Shown here piece after piece: positions 46,252 to 55,487 of a DNA stretch of 64,000 nt; position 1 is the stretch's first letter; each line of letters opens with the position of its first letter. The notes under the pieces are model-generated. The model was not told the origin of the DNA, searched no databases, and saw only the letters and a list, made by a program, of their open reading frames with translations. Source of the DNA: Nematocida parisii ERTm1 (taxonomy: Eukaryota; Microsporidia); assembly GCF_000250985.1 (NCBI RefSeq), contig NW_013524648.1, positions 483,441-547,440 of the forward strand, read 5' to 3'. The translations under genes were made by a program, and so were the position numbers.

Positions 46252-48861
46252 ATGGCTATTGGATGGGAAAGTAATAAACTCCCAGAGATTAACAGAATCA
46301 AAATAGACGTACAGGAAAACTTGGACGAATTTACCTTTTGGGAGGGAATAGATACGCCAGGTAGCCCACTAATCAGCGAAGCCATTGATCCTAAAACACA
46401 GGAGATAAATCAGTTCAAAGTAGTTTCAGTTACAAAGACGGCTAGGTATGACAAAGTAGAGGGTGCGGGTGGAGAAGTGGTCTATATTTATGGTGACTGG
46501 AGAGAGGGGGCGCCGCGGATAGGAAATACAATTAGTATTATACCGTGCCTGTGCTGTGTGCACACTTCGCAGGCAGACTTAAACTGTGTGTCCAATGAGC
46601 AGAACTACTTAATCATCCACTCTAAAAAGTCGTTAGTCACCACTAATATAATCGAATCTTTGGAGTGTGTGCGTAAAGCAATGCTTATGGAAAAAACTGT
46701 GCAGTTTGGCCGAAAAGTCACTAAGCCACTAATTCATGGTATAATAATACACGAGTGGCTGGACCTTTTAATTAAAAACAAAAACATAACCATACCAGCA
46801 GTTGCAAAAGAGCTAAAAAACATCATATGCAAGTATATTTTTGAACTATACCAAATACAGCAGCCACTGGGCGAAGCATTCTCAGAAATATTTATATACT
46901 TTGGTGCACTGAAAGGATTTATAAGCAAGCTCGAGTATACTAAGTCAGAAGAAAGTAAGACAGTGCACAGCGAGTTGCTACAGCTAAAGGGAAAGCCCGA
47001 TGTAATTATAGTAAATAATCAAAAAGAAACAGAAATAGAGCTGAAGACAGGGCAAAGGTTACATCTGGAAAACATTGCACAGGTAGTTTTGTATGGACTT
47101 TTGCAAAGAGAGCAGAAGGGGTATACATTCCAGAAGCTATTTCATTTAAAAAGCAGTGAGATAAAAGATGTATTTCTAAAACACTTTGAGGTAATACATA
47201 TACTTGGAAAAAGAAATAGAATGGTAAGAGAAGCAAAATTGCCAAGAAGAAAGGAAATTTCTCACTGTAACTTTTGCAGTGTGGGAGATATATGTCTTAC
47301 AACCTCACAAATAGAGCGGGCTGCACAAGCATCACAGAAAGAGATGTCTCAGCGAAGCCAGGATAAAGGCACAAAACCAAGCGACTTGGATCTGCTGATA
47401 AACTTAGACCTGTCAAACTCATATTTATTTGGATATATTTGGGAGAAAATACAAGAAGAGGAAGATCTCTCTAAGGAGAGTACTATACTGGCAATTGTAG
47501 AAATGTGGGACAATAACTACTTGAAGGTAAGAATGAAGGAAGCGTCAGCAGCCACATTCTACAATGGAGAGTTTATAATGATATATGACAAAGGCCAGTG
47601 TGCATTTGGTCGAGGTATAGTTACCATTGTTAATGGGGGAGTCATTGAAATTCACATGCATGAAAGACTTATTTACAACCATGGCGGAACAGTCCTTGTT
47701 TCTAAGGATCCATGCCTAAAGATGTTTGCTGAGCTTAGAACTAGTCTACTTCATCTGTTTTCATCTGAGAAAGTTAAGACAATGTGGATGAGCACGCCTG
47801 TACAGGTGCAGACAAGCATTCCTCAAGAGTTTGTACCAGAATTTCTCCAGCTAAACTCTGACCAGCAGAGTGCTTTGTTTAATGCGCTTCATATCATGCC
47901 GTATACACTTATACACGGAATGCCAGGGACGGGGAAGACCCGTGTGATAGCTTTATTGACTAAAATAGTTACAAGCCAAAAGAAAACTGTGTTAATATGC
48001 TGCCACACCCACTTATCACTTACAAATATTGAAAAACGGCTAGAGGGCGTCCCTTTTATTCAAGTATACAGAACAGGAAGAACCAAAGTGAATCATGTTT
48101 TGGAAAACAAAAATCTTTCAGAGACTTTTGATGTTTTCAGTGAGTACAATGTTATTTTATCTACAACGCGGGCATTATACACTGATCCCATCTTTGCAGA
48201 CAGAGAGTTTGATATGTACATAGCAGATGAAGCCACCCAGCAGAATTTTCTGTGCTCGGTTTTACCCAGCATGCTTTCTAAATCAATTGTACTGGTTGGT
48301 GACCATCTGCAGCTAAGTCCACTTTCAAAAACAGACTGCCTCGGCATAAGTCTGTTTGACATTCTTAGAAGAAAACACCCAATAAATGCACTTACCATGC
48401 AGTACAGAATGCCAAAGTGTATAATGGATGTGAGCAATGAATTGTTCTACCAGAAGAAAATGAAGTGCAAAGTATCAGAAAAAGGATGCATTTCATTTTG
48501 GGACATGTCAAATGTGCCACTACCTGACATGCAAGACATGATTGTTTCATTTAACCCAGATGCACAAATACTCTGCTATTTTAATGAGCAAGTGAGAAAG
48601 ATCCGATTCCTAGGAAGAGAAGCAGAGACAGTAGATAAATTCCAAGGAAGCGAGTCAGACCATATTCTTCTTGTTGTAGATTTATTCTTGGAAAGCACGC
48701 CTCGGCAAGAAATACTTATATCTCCAGAAAGACTAAATGTGGGAATAACCCGGGCAAAAAAAACGCTCACCGTTGCAGGGCGTGTTAAGTTTTTAGAAAC
48801 AATCCCTCTGTTTGCTTCCTTTTTAAATATAGTTCATCCCGTTGTGCATTTAAATAAATAA
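46252..48861 (+). CDS. DNA2: Dna2 nuclease-helicase
   Basis: An 869-residue enzyme that trims long 5' flaps in Okazaki-fragment maturation and resects DNA ends. The N-terminal PD-(D/E)xK nuclease shows GKPDVII and EIELKTG. The four Fe-S cysteines are in place: C139 (LECVRKAML), C339, C342 and C348 (CNFCSVGDIC). The C-terminal superfamily 1 helicase has GMPGTGKT (556-563), DEAT (about 659-662), GDHLQLSP, QYRMP, DKFQGSE and NVGITRAKK. It is shorter than yeast Dna2, lacking the disordered N-terminus. Confidence 0.93.
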   Translation: MAIGWESNKLPEINRIKIDVQENLDEFTFWEGIDTPGSPLISEAIDPKTQEINQFKVVSVTKTARYDKVEGAGGEVVYIYGDWREGAPRIGNTISIIPCLCCVHTSQADLNCVSNEQNYLIIHSKKSLVTTNIIESLECVRKAMLMEKTVQFGRKVTKPLIHGIIIHEWLDLLIKNKNITIPAVAKELKNIICKYIFELYQIQQPLGEAFSEIFIYFGALKGFISKLEYTKSEESKTVHSELLQLKGKPDVIIVNNQKETEIELKTGQRLHLENIAQVVLYGLLQREQKGYTFQKLFHLKSSEIKDVFLKHFEVIHILGKRNRMVREAKLPRRKEISHCNFCSVGDICLTTSQIERAAQASQKEMSQRSQDKGTKPSDLDLLINLDLSNSYLFGYIWEKIQEEEDLSKESTILAIVEMWDNNYLKVRMKEASAATFYNGEFIMIYDKGQCAFGRGIVTIVNGGVIEIHMHERLIYNHGGTVLVSKDPCLKMFAELRTSLLHLFSSEKVKTMWMSTPVQVQTSIPQEFVPEFLQLNSDQQSALFNALHIMPYTLIHGMPGTGKTRVIALLTKIVTSQKKTVLICCHTHLSLTNIEKRLEGVPFIQVYRTGRTKVNHVLENKNLSETFDVFSEYNVILSTTRALYTDPIFADREFDMYIADEATQQNFLCSVLPSMLSKSIVLVGDHLQLSPLSKTDCLGISLFDILRRKHPINALTMQYRMPKCIMDVSNELFYQKKMKCKVSEKGCISFWDMSNVPLPDMQDMIVSFNPDAQILCYFNEQVRKIRFLGREAETVDKFQGSESDHILLVVDLFLESTPRQEILISPERLNVGITRAKKTLTVAGRVKFLETIPLFASFLNIVHPVVHLNK

Positions 48862-48958
48862 TAGATTGTACGATTTAATAGACTATGGATGTAATATAAA
48901 CAGGCATTTCGTTCATAGTTTCATATATAATTGGAAAAGAAACAAAAACAAAGAAAAT

Positions 48959-49111
48959 ATGCATAGAAGACAGCTAATTACCAATATTATTGAGATACTT
49001 GTGCTTGTCACAATAGTCACAGTTTTTTCGATAATAGCAGTTAATATTATTGAGAATTGGAATGAAAGTGAAGTTCCCCCTACAGAAGATGATAATAGCA
49101 AAAAAGAGTAA
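48959..49111 (+). CDS. Possible small membrane protein (50 aa)
   Basis: Read from the ATG at 48959; the frame continues upstream only from a TTG. MHRRQLITNIIEILVLVTIV is followed by more hydrophobic residues and then a polar acidic tail. One membrane segment with a short basic N-terminus suggests a small ER or mitosomal membrane subunit. No family recognised. Confidence 0.42.
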   Translation: MHRRQLITNIIEILVLVTIVTVFSIIAVNIIENWNESEVPPTEDDNSKKE

Positions 49112-49314
49112 TATTTTCTTCCATAGGAGGAAAAGCAGGATGAATATCTCTTTGATAGTATAAAATACACTATTCTTAGCTAATCTGCTCTTTTAGCATT
49201 TAATGTTTTTATCTTTTAACTTATAAATATCTTGATTTGAGACATACTGAAATATCTCGAAATACTAAACTGTACTCAATTTTTCTATAATAGCAGAGAA
49301 AGAAATTTTATAGA

Positions 49315-49776
49315 ATGAAAAAAGAAGTACAGCTTATAAAACAAATGGCCAAGGAGAACATTCCACTAAATGTTGTCACGCTGGAAGATGAGGGCACAAT
49401 GAGAAAGCTATACGATCTGCACGATCCAAATATTTCATTCAATCCATCCTACGACAATACAAAGGTAAATGTTGCGATATCCCTCTCATCGGAAGAGATG
49501 CATGAACTACTGAAAGAGCAAGAGAATATTTCAGATATATTGCTGCATAACGAGTATTTGCTATTCAGTGAAATAAAAGTCATAGCTTCTGGAAAAGAGC
49601 TAATCCAAGCCTGCGATGACCAGAACGATATTACACCAGCAGAGAAAAGCGCATTAAATGGGTGTCTACAAGTGCCCGCCAGTCTATTAAAAGAAAATTT
49701 AAAAAGCCAGAGTAAACTTCCGGTGTCTCGTGCTGTGCGTATATCAGGAAAGTACCAGGATGAAGATGATAAATAG
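49315..49776 (+). CDS. Hypothetical protein (153 aa)
   Basis: ATG at 49315. An acidic/basic soluble protein with predicted helices (SSEEMHELLKEQENISDILL, ASGKELIQACDDQ) and a polar C-terminus ending DEDDK. The sequence is not low-complexity, and its codon use resembles the neighbouring genes, so it is probably real. No domain recognised. Confidence 0.68.
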   Translation: MKKEVQLIKQMAKENIPLNVVTLEDEGTMRKLYDLHDPNISFNPSYDNTKVNVAISLSSEEMHELLKEQENISDILLHNEYLLFSEIKVIASGKELIQACDDQNDITPAEKSALNGCLQVPASLLKENLKSQSKLPVSRAVRISGKYQDEDDK

Positions 49777-50218
49777 CAAAGTATGCAATAAATATAGAAA
49801 GAGTTATTTATTACCAAATCATAAATAAAGCAAATCTATTGTACTCTTGTTACATATTAATAGATAGATGACATGTGATTTATACTTATTTCGGGTTATA
49901 TGAAGAAGAACTAAAATTGCCGTGGCTCTGAAGATTCTGCCAAATTTTTACAGTAATTATTTCAATATGCCGAAAATTTACTAGAAATAATTTATACACT
50001 TGTCTGCACTATAAAACAGTATGCATTAGTGCACGGCAAACAGCTCTAAATAATTCTTTATATATCCAGAAAATAGGTTCTTTTTATATAGCTATAATAG
50101 AAACCTAGTAAATAGTTATGTGAATATTTTGCACTAGTCTACAATAACGACTAAAGTGTTAAACACATTACAGTTACACTAGCAAGTATAATTCTGTTTG
50201 TTGTAAATGACTTATAAT
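49777..50218. other. Convergent intergenic region
   Basis: Contains one exact TTCGGGTTATAT motif (49890-49901) and otherwise AT-rich sequence without a gene. Confidence 0.6.
49890..49901 (+). promoter_or_regulatory. TTCGGGTTATAT motif (exact)
   Basis: Exact 12-mer between the 3' ends of two convergent genes, which argues against a simple promoter role at this site. Confidence 0.5.
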
Positions 50219-50626
50219 TTATTCAAATCCGTGTGAGTTTAAGATTCTTACTCTAGCGATGTCTTCCTGCTCTTTCATAAATCTTTCAAAGTCGTTTAGT
50301 TCTTTTCTCTGAGCCAACTCAATTGCAGCTTTAAATAATTCAGTGTTCTGCTTTCTTGCTACAGCTTCTTTTATGTTCTCTTCAATTGATCTAACAAATG
50401 CATCTCCTCTAATTTCTTCAGAATCGTCAAACTCTATTACATCCTCTGTCAGCAGAATGTGCTTCTTTGTGATTTTTTCTCTTTCTAACGCCTTTCCGGT
50501 CTTAGCACATACAATCTGCACTATAAAAGCAGTTTGACTCATAAAGTCTACTACTACTCCTATTTTGGTGGCAAGGGTTGCGCACTTAAACTCTACTACT
50601 CTTCCTTTCTCAATACAGTCTCTCAT
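50219..50626 (-). CDS. RPL14: Large-subunit ribosomal protein eL14
   Basis: A 135-residue protein. The N-terminal KOW-like SH3 barrel (IEKGRVVEFKCATLATKIGV) matches the GRVA..GPHAGKL pattern of eL14, and the C-terminal helix LNDFERFMKEQEDIARVRIL matches LTDFDRFK..KAKK. It has no Lys-rich eukaryotic tail, so it is close to the minimal form of the protein. ATG at 50626-50624. Confidence 0.82.
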   Translation of the reverse strand: MRDCIEKGRVVEFKCATLATKIGVVVDFMSQTAFIVQIVCAKTGKALEREKITKKHILLTEDVIEFDDSEEIRGDAFVRSIEENIKEAVARKQNTELFKAAIELAQRKELNDFERFMKEQEDIARVRILNSHGFE

Positions 50627-50705
50627 TACTACAGGGCTAAAAAAGAATAAATTATTTTTACACTTTTTATAAATATTCTGAATTGAATTCCTTTATTATT
50701 TTCTT

Positions 50706-51161
50706 ATGTCAACACTGGAAAGCGAATGCCTGCAGCTAATAAATGAGAGCACCGAAGAGTTTTCATACTCATTGCAGAGGTACAAGTTGGAGGTACTTTC
50801 AAGCAAAAAACCATCCAAGCACAGCGACAGCATATTTGGGTACTTTTTCTTGTATTTACTGGCAATGGGAGACACTAGAAGATATTCTTTGAATCGAATG
50901 GAGCTGTCTAGTGTAATTGATTTAGACAACTCAGAGTGCATACGAATAGTAGATCACATCTGGAAATGCAATGTTCTTGGAGATATTCCGCAGATGAAAC
51001 AAGCTGCAGAGACACTGCCAAAAACACACTTAAAACTTGGGCAAGCCGCGTGCGAGGTTCTCCAGGAAAAAAAGAGCAACATGGAGGTGCGCGACTCTGG
51101 TGCCCAGGAGAGTAAATTACAAAAGATTGTAAAAGCCTCCAATATGTTTTTCCGGGTATAA
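50706..51161 (+). CDS. Hypothetical helical protein, weak CSN8/eIF3k/Rpn12 resemblance
   Basis: A 151-residue helical protein divergent from eL14 (79 bases between start codons). The segment FGYFFLYLLAMGDTRRYSLN, then ECIRIVDHIWKCNVLGD, recalls the helical pattern of the CSN8/PSMD8/eIF3k family (YLLYLLLNDLNNAR...IW..). This is a by-eye impression. The C-terminus is polar and helical. Confidence 0.55.
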   Translation: MSTLESECLQLINESTEEFSYSLQRYKLEVLSSKKPSKHSDSIFGYFFLYLLAMGDTRRYSLNRMELSSVIDLDNSECIRIVDHIWKCNVLGDIPQMKQAAETLPKTHLKLGQAACEVLQEKKSNMEVRDSGAQESKLQKIVKASNMFFRV

Positions 51162-51246
51162 ATAAAAGAGTTTAAAACAGTGTTGCATTGATTTCTGAAA
51201 CTGTAGTTTTATAGTACTGCATTAATAGAATGCTATTCAAAGGTGT

Positions 51247-52029
51247 ATGGGAGATTCAGATTCAGATAGAGATAATATATATGGAAAGACCAATACAAAT
51301 AGATTGTTCGCTTTAGATGAGTTTCTTGATGACAATTCAGATGGGATGTATTCTGATGCATCTTTATCACTTTCAGACAACATGCAAAAAATACTTGAAG
51401 AGCGAAAGCTATATTCCTTTAATCAAATGGCTCCATCACAATACTCTCCTATATACATGGACAAGTCTGAGCAGGGGGCGTATGTAGATGCATGGTATAC
51501 CAAAAAAAGAAGAAGGCCATATAATGCCCCGTGGGGGTATACTACTTCTCCCGAAAGAGAGGGGTATGAGGCAGAGCCTATTCAATATCAATCGCCACCG
51601 CATGAGCTGAAAAAGAAAAAGATGTGTTTGGGGGTTCTTAAAAAGATCCCTGCGCCTCAGGAAAAAAGCACAGTTAATTCTGTTCTTCCTCTGTACTTAA
51701 ATGCCACAACAAGTTTTGAGGGGCCCGGACAAAGAATTGAATTTTTAAAGATTAGCCATAATTTCATGTCAAAAGTACAGGGAATTGATTACTCTTCACT
51801 CACAGTACAGCAGTTAAAAAGCATAATGAAGGAGTTTGGTCTTTCATACACGGGCAAAAAGCATGAGTTAATTGACAGACTGCTTAAAACTGTAGATAAA
51901 ATACAGAAAAAACAAAATCAGGAGAAAAGCAATGCATGCACACCTCCTGATCAAACAAAGAGCCAAAGCAATGTGCAAGAACCCAGTACGCCAGAGGATA
52001 AAACATCTCTAGGGTTTATGTTCTTTTAA
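51247..52029 (+). CDS. SAP-domain protein
   Basis: A 260-residue protein with a SAP motif at about residues 183-217 (LTVQQLKSIMKEFGLSYTGK, then KHELIDRLL), a helix-hairpin-helix that binds AT-rich DNA and is found in chromatin and RNA-export proteins. The N-terminal two thirds is acidic then basic, with an RRRPYNAPWG patch and KKKKMC. The rest looks disordered. It could be compared with Tho1/SARNP, although there the SAP domain is N-terminal. Confidence 0.75.
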   Translation: MGDSDSDRDNIYGKTNTNRLFALDEFLDDNSDGMYSDASLSLSDNMQKILEERKLYSFNQMAPSQYSPIYMDKSEQGAYVDAWYTKKRRRPYNAPWGYTTSPEREGYEAEPIQYQSPPHELKKKKMCLGVLKKIPAPQEKSTVNSVLPLYLNATTSFEGPGQRIEFLKISHNFMSKVQGIDYSSLTVQQLKSIMKEFGLSYTGKKHELIDRLLKTVDKIQKKQNQEKSNACTPPDQTKSQSNVQEPSTPEDKTSLGFMFF

Positions 52030-52493
52030 ATCTAATACTAAATAAAGATATGTTAATAAGAGTTTTCGCAGTAGTGCTTTCTAAATGGCTAAACATGCAG
52101 TGCTTCTTTTATACTTTTGCATAGTTATTATATTTAAATTTTAAACCACGTGATAGTATACTATAGCTAGAAGCAACTCTAAATTTAGAAAAATTTAATA
52201 TAGCTTCAACTTTATACTATGCTTATTCTATAAAGTTAGAAAATCCATAAATGTTTGAAACGGCAGAAGAACATTAGAAGTGATTTCTTATACCAATGTT
52301 AACAGCCAATGTACATAAGTGTTGTATACAAGTTCAAACTACTTCTACCAATTCCAAATTTGCGTAATTGATCTAATTAATATAATATTTTATGACCTAA
52401 TGCATAAAATGACTGAAAATACCCTGAAATTCAAATATTTTTAATTTAACTGCTTACCATAATTGAAAACTAATTGTTTTTTTAATCAATAAA
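52030..52493. other. Intergenic, no gene seen
   Basis: AT-rich spacer of 464 bases between same-strand genes. No repeat or RNA-like structure is convincing. Confidence 0.55.
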
Positions 52494-53801
52494 ATGATGC
52501 ATGGTTGTGATTCAAGCAAGTTAGGAGTGATGAAGGTTCTATCTAGCTGTTTCTTCGTTCTTATTCATATAATTGGCGTGTACAGCGTGGGTGATGAAGG
52601 AAAAATGGATTTTCATGGAGTGAAAGAGTTCCTAATAAAAAGCAGTAAGAAAGATGATCCAATCAAAAATGCGAATATTAAAGTTGATATGGCTAACAAT
52701 GGAATAGTGTTCGGCGATAAAACACAAGTATTATATATTGATTTGTGCATTCCTTTATCCCAAAATGTCAGGAATACATTAGAAGAATATCCCATACTTA
52801 ATGATGAAATAGTTATTCATACAAGAGACACAATAAAAGTAAACATAGAAAAAGTAAATTTTATTCTGGAGAACTTCAAAGCAAAACGCGTTTCTTTCAC
52901 AAATATTCTAATTCATAATAAAATAATTGGAAAAAAGAAAGCATTAGCAATACCAGTTCAAAGGAAAATAGCAGACAATATAACCAGACTGTCATTCTAT
53001 GGTATGTCCACAAATAATATAGAAAATATTCTATTGAATTGGGAAGTACCTTCTTTAGTATCTTTAAGTTTGGAAAAAGTTAACATCACTAGTATGTCAT
53101 TTTTTGACAACTATTTATCTGGAGTGGAGTTAAAAACTATTCGTATGGAAGACTTGGAGGATCTTGTGCTTATTAAATCAGTGCTGCTAAAAAGTCCGGC
53201 GCTAGAGTCTATTACACTAAAGAATATTCCATACATTGACAGTGTAGGATACGAATTCTTGAAAAGAATATTAAAAAATGTGAAAATCTATATTCTATTA
53301 GATGCCTGGCTGTTTGAAAAGATCAATTTAAAGCCACAAGAAAATATAATGAATGTGGACACACTTGTAATATCTTTACCATCTGTTTCCAGAATATCAA
53401 ACACAATAAATTTATATAGTAAAAAAATCAATCATCCAACGCACACAAAAGGTGTTATAAAAGCAAGAAGAGTAGAAGTCAATGGAATATTGCATATATA
53501 CAGCGCAAAGGATGCAGCTTTTATTATTACAGAATGGCTTAACATTTTCATAATAGACGCAGTGTCTATTCAAATAATCTTTCTGTGTGATGAACTAAAT
53601 AGCATCTATCACAACCACCTAAGAATACTAAGAGATGAAAGCCAACAATTACTACCAATTGAAACAATATTTGGTAATATATTAGAATGGTATGGGTGCA
53701 GTTCCATTATCAATGCTGTAAACCCCATTAGCATAAATAATATTAATGATGAACGCATGGCCAGAATAGACAGAATAATTAACCATACACTACGTATATA
53801 A
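52494..53801 (+). CDS. Secreted leucine-rich-repeat-like protein
   Basis: A 435-residue protein. The first ATG is at 52494; a third in-frame ATG at 52530 begins a neat signal peptide (MKVLSSCFFVLIHIIGVYSV) and may be the true start. The body contains irregular leucine-rich strands spaced by 20-25 residues (LVSLSLEKVNITSM, LKTIRMEDLEDLVLI, LESITLKNIPYIDS), suggesting an LRR solenoid. There is no transmembrane anchor. Secreted LRR proteins are common in microsporidia and may meet the host; this is inference. Confidence 0.72.
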   Translation: MMHGCDSSKLGVMKVLSSCFFVLIHIIGVYSVGDEGKMDFHGVKEFLIKSSKKDDPIKNANIKVDMANNGIVFGDKTQVLYIDLCIPLSQNVRNTLEEYPILNDEIVIHTRDTIKVNIEKVNFILENFKAKRVSFTNILIHNKIIGKKKALAIPVQRKIADNITRLSFYGMSTNNIENILLNWEVPSLVSLSLEKVNITSMSFFDNYLSGVELKTIRMEDLEDLVLIKSVLLKSPALESITLKNIPYIDSVGYEFLKRILKNVKIYILLDAWLFEKINLKPQENIMNVDTLVISLPSVSRISNTINLYSKKINHPTHTKGVIKARRVEVNGILHIYSAKDAAFIITEWLNIFIIDAVSIQIIFLCDELNSIYHNHLRILRDESQQLLPIETIFGNILEWYGCSSIINAVNPISINNINDERMARIDRIINHTLRI

Positions 53802-53860
53802 CCAGAAGTATTCAGAAATTCAAACCAGAAAATTCAATCTAACTAACACTCCAAAATAAA

Positions 53861-54277
53861 TTATATTTGGTCAATTTCTTCAATTATCTCTTCCACCGCC
53901 TCTCTGAATAAAGGAAGCTCTTCTTCTAGCACTTTTACTTTATTCTGCATAATTTTGTCTAATTCTCTTGTTTTTTCTAATAGATTTTCTAATGAGTCAA
54001 AAGAAGGCTTCTCTTTTTCTATTTTTAATATCCTTTCTTCTAGCTTTTCTCTTGTGGTTATAAACTGCCCTATGATCTCCTTTATGTTATTCTCCAGCCG
54101 AAGTATTGCATCTTGGTCTGGCTTTTCATTTTTAGCTGGCGAATCTCTTTGAATAATTCCTATTCCACTGTAAAAAAGAGAAAACAGTTTGTAGAAATTT
54201 GCTTGTATTTCATCCAAGTAGAAAAATGGGCTTTCTTCCATTTCCTCTGTTTTGGGTATATTCTTGTCTAAAGACAT
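53861..54277 (-). CDS. MED21: Mediator subunit Med21-like protein
   Basis: A 138-residue, fully helical protein. The N-terminal helix LDEIQANFYKLFSLFYSGIG followed by IIQRDSP fits the Med21 pattern (..LQ..V..LA..FYNAIG.LQR.AP). A long C-terminal coil (LEKTRELDKIMQNKVKVLEE) fits the Med7-pairing helix. Med21 is a core middle-module subunit of Mediator, the bridge between activators and RNA polymerase II. Its start is 18 bases from the divergent DENR gene. Confidence 0.6.
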   Translation of the reverse strand: MSLDKNIPKTEEMEESPFFYLDEIQANFYKLFSLFYSGIGIIQRDSPAKNEKPDQDAILRLENNIKEIIGQFITTREKLEERILKIEKEKPSFDSLENLLEKTRELDKIMQNKVKVLEEELPLFREAVEEIIEEIDQI

Positions 54278-54295
54278 CTATTAAAAATTTTCAAT

Positions 54296-54667
54296 ATGTT
54301 GGAAGACCAGTTATACTGCGACAAGTGCGGGTTTCCACCTGAGTATTGCGAGTATTCTGCGGTATGCATGGGAACAAAAAAAGAGGCGCCTCTAAAACCA
54401 GATGCAAAGATAGTTGTTACTACAAAGAGGGTTTCAGGGAATAAGCGCGTGACTCTTGTTAAAAACCTTCACTTGCTAATGAACAGCACAAAGATGAAGG
54501 AGTTGGCAAAGAAGTGCTCAAAGACAATTGCATGCGGATCTACTCTTATAAAGAACGGGAGCGGTACAGAAGACATTTCTGTACAAACATCAGAGGACTA
54601 TAAAGTGATAGAAATACTTGTTAAATCCGGTGTACCAAGCAATCGTATAGACAGAATAGTGAAGTAG
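54296..54667 (+). CDS. TMA22: DENR/Tma22 translation re-initiation factor
   Basis: A 123-residue protein. The N-terminal CDKCGFPPEYCEYS (C8, C11, C18) is the zinc-binding, family-defining motif of DENR. The C-terminal half (TTKRVSGNKRVTLVKNLHLL, then IACGSTLIKNG, VQTSEDYKVIEILV) is a SUI1 domain like that of eIF1. With MCT-1 the factor recycles 40S subunits and supports re-initiation. It is shorter than human DENR because the linker is reduced. Confidence 0.88.
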   Translation: MLEDQLYCDKCGFPPEYCEYSAVCMGTKKEAPLKPDAKIVVTTKRVSGNKRVTLVKNLHLLMNSTKMKELAKKCSKTIACGSTLIKNGSGTEDISVQTSEDYKVIEILVKSGVPSNRIDRIVK

Positions 54668-54890
54668 TTGAGTTTAGTGTTAACTGCAAATAAATGTGTT
54701 TATGCGTATAGTGTGTATTATTAATATTATTTTATTTTGTGTTTTGGGTTATTTATGAACTATATAATTTAAATAAATACAAGTTGTTTGGTAGGGTTTG
54801 TTGTTTAGTAGTATTTATTTCTTTGCTGTACCTTATGACAAGTAATATTTTTATTGCTAAGACTCAGAGCAACTGTACTTTAAAAATTTT

Positions 54891-55301
54891 ATGGACAGTT
54901 CACTGTGGGATGAAGATGGGGCAGAAATGGATCTTATAAAGAAAGAAAGCCTGCAGCGGGAGAAGCAGATAGAAAATGAAGATATTAGGACTAAAAGAGA
55001 ATCTGAAATAGAAAAGGCAAGAATTATCACTGAATCTGCGCTGGAAGCCCATTCAAACACACTTCTAATGTTTTTGGGGTATGTAAAAGCCGTTGCTATG
55101 AAGGAGGACAGAAGTATCTGGATAGAAAGCGAAGCAAGAGTGTGGAATGCAATAAAGCAAGCTATTGCTAAGAATATAGAAGAAGGCACTGAAAAAGAGA
55201 GATTTGGTGAAATTATATCCAAGAAAATACTAGAAATTGTAGAAAGCCGGGAGAGGTCGATTGCCAGCATAGAAAGACAGTTTCAATCACTCGAACATTA
55301 G
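54891..55301 (+). CDS. Hypothetical helical protein (136 aa)
   Basis: ATG at 54891. Charged and helical throughout (REKQIENEDIRTKRESEIEK, then IWIESEARVWNAIKQAIAKN). No membrane segment or motif recognised. Composition is coding-like and distinct from the AT-rich flanks. Confidence 0.65.
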   Translation: MDSSLWDEDGAEMDLIKKESLQREKQIENEDIRTKRESEIEKARIITESALEAHSNTLLMFLGYVKAVAMKEDRSIWIESEARVWNAIKQAIAKNIEEGTEKERFGEIISKKILEIVESRERSIASIERQFQSLEH

Positions 55302-55487
55302 AATAAATACGTATATAATCCAAATAACTTAAAAGTGCTATATATTTAGAAAAGAATGTATTATAAGAAAAAATAAATATGTATAATGGACAAGTGTGTG
55401 GTGTAATATATAATTTTGTATGCATAAAAACGTTTATTATTGCGTATTCTACTTTTCAGTGAATAGATGCCATTGCGCAACATTGAT

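Noticed and set aside
54739-54939. 66-codon frame before the gene at 54891
   Set aside because: It starts with GTG, overlaps the downstream gene in another frame and has no coding signature.
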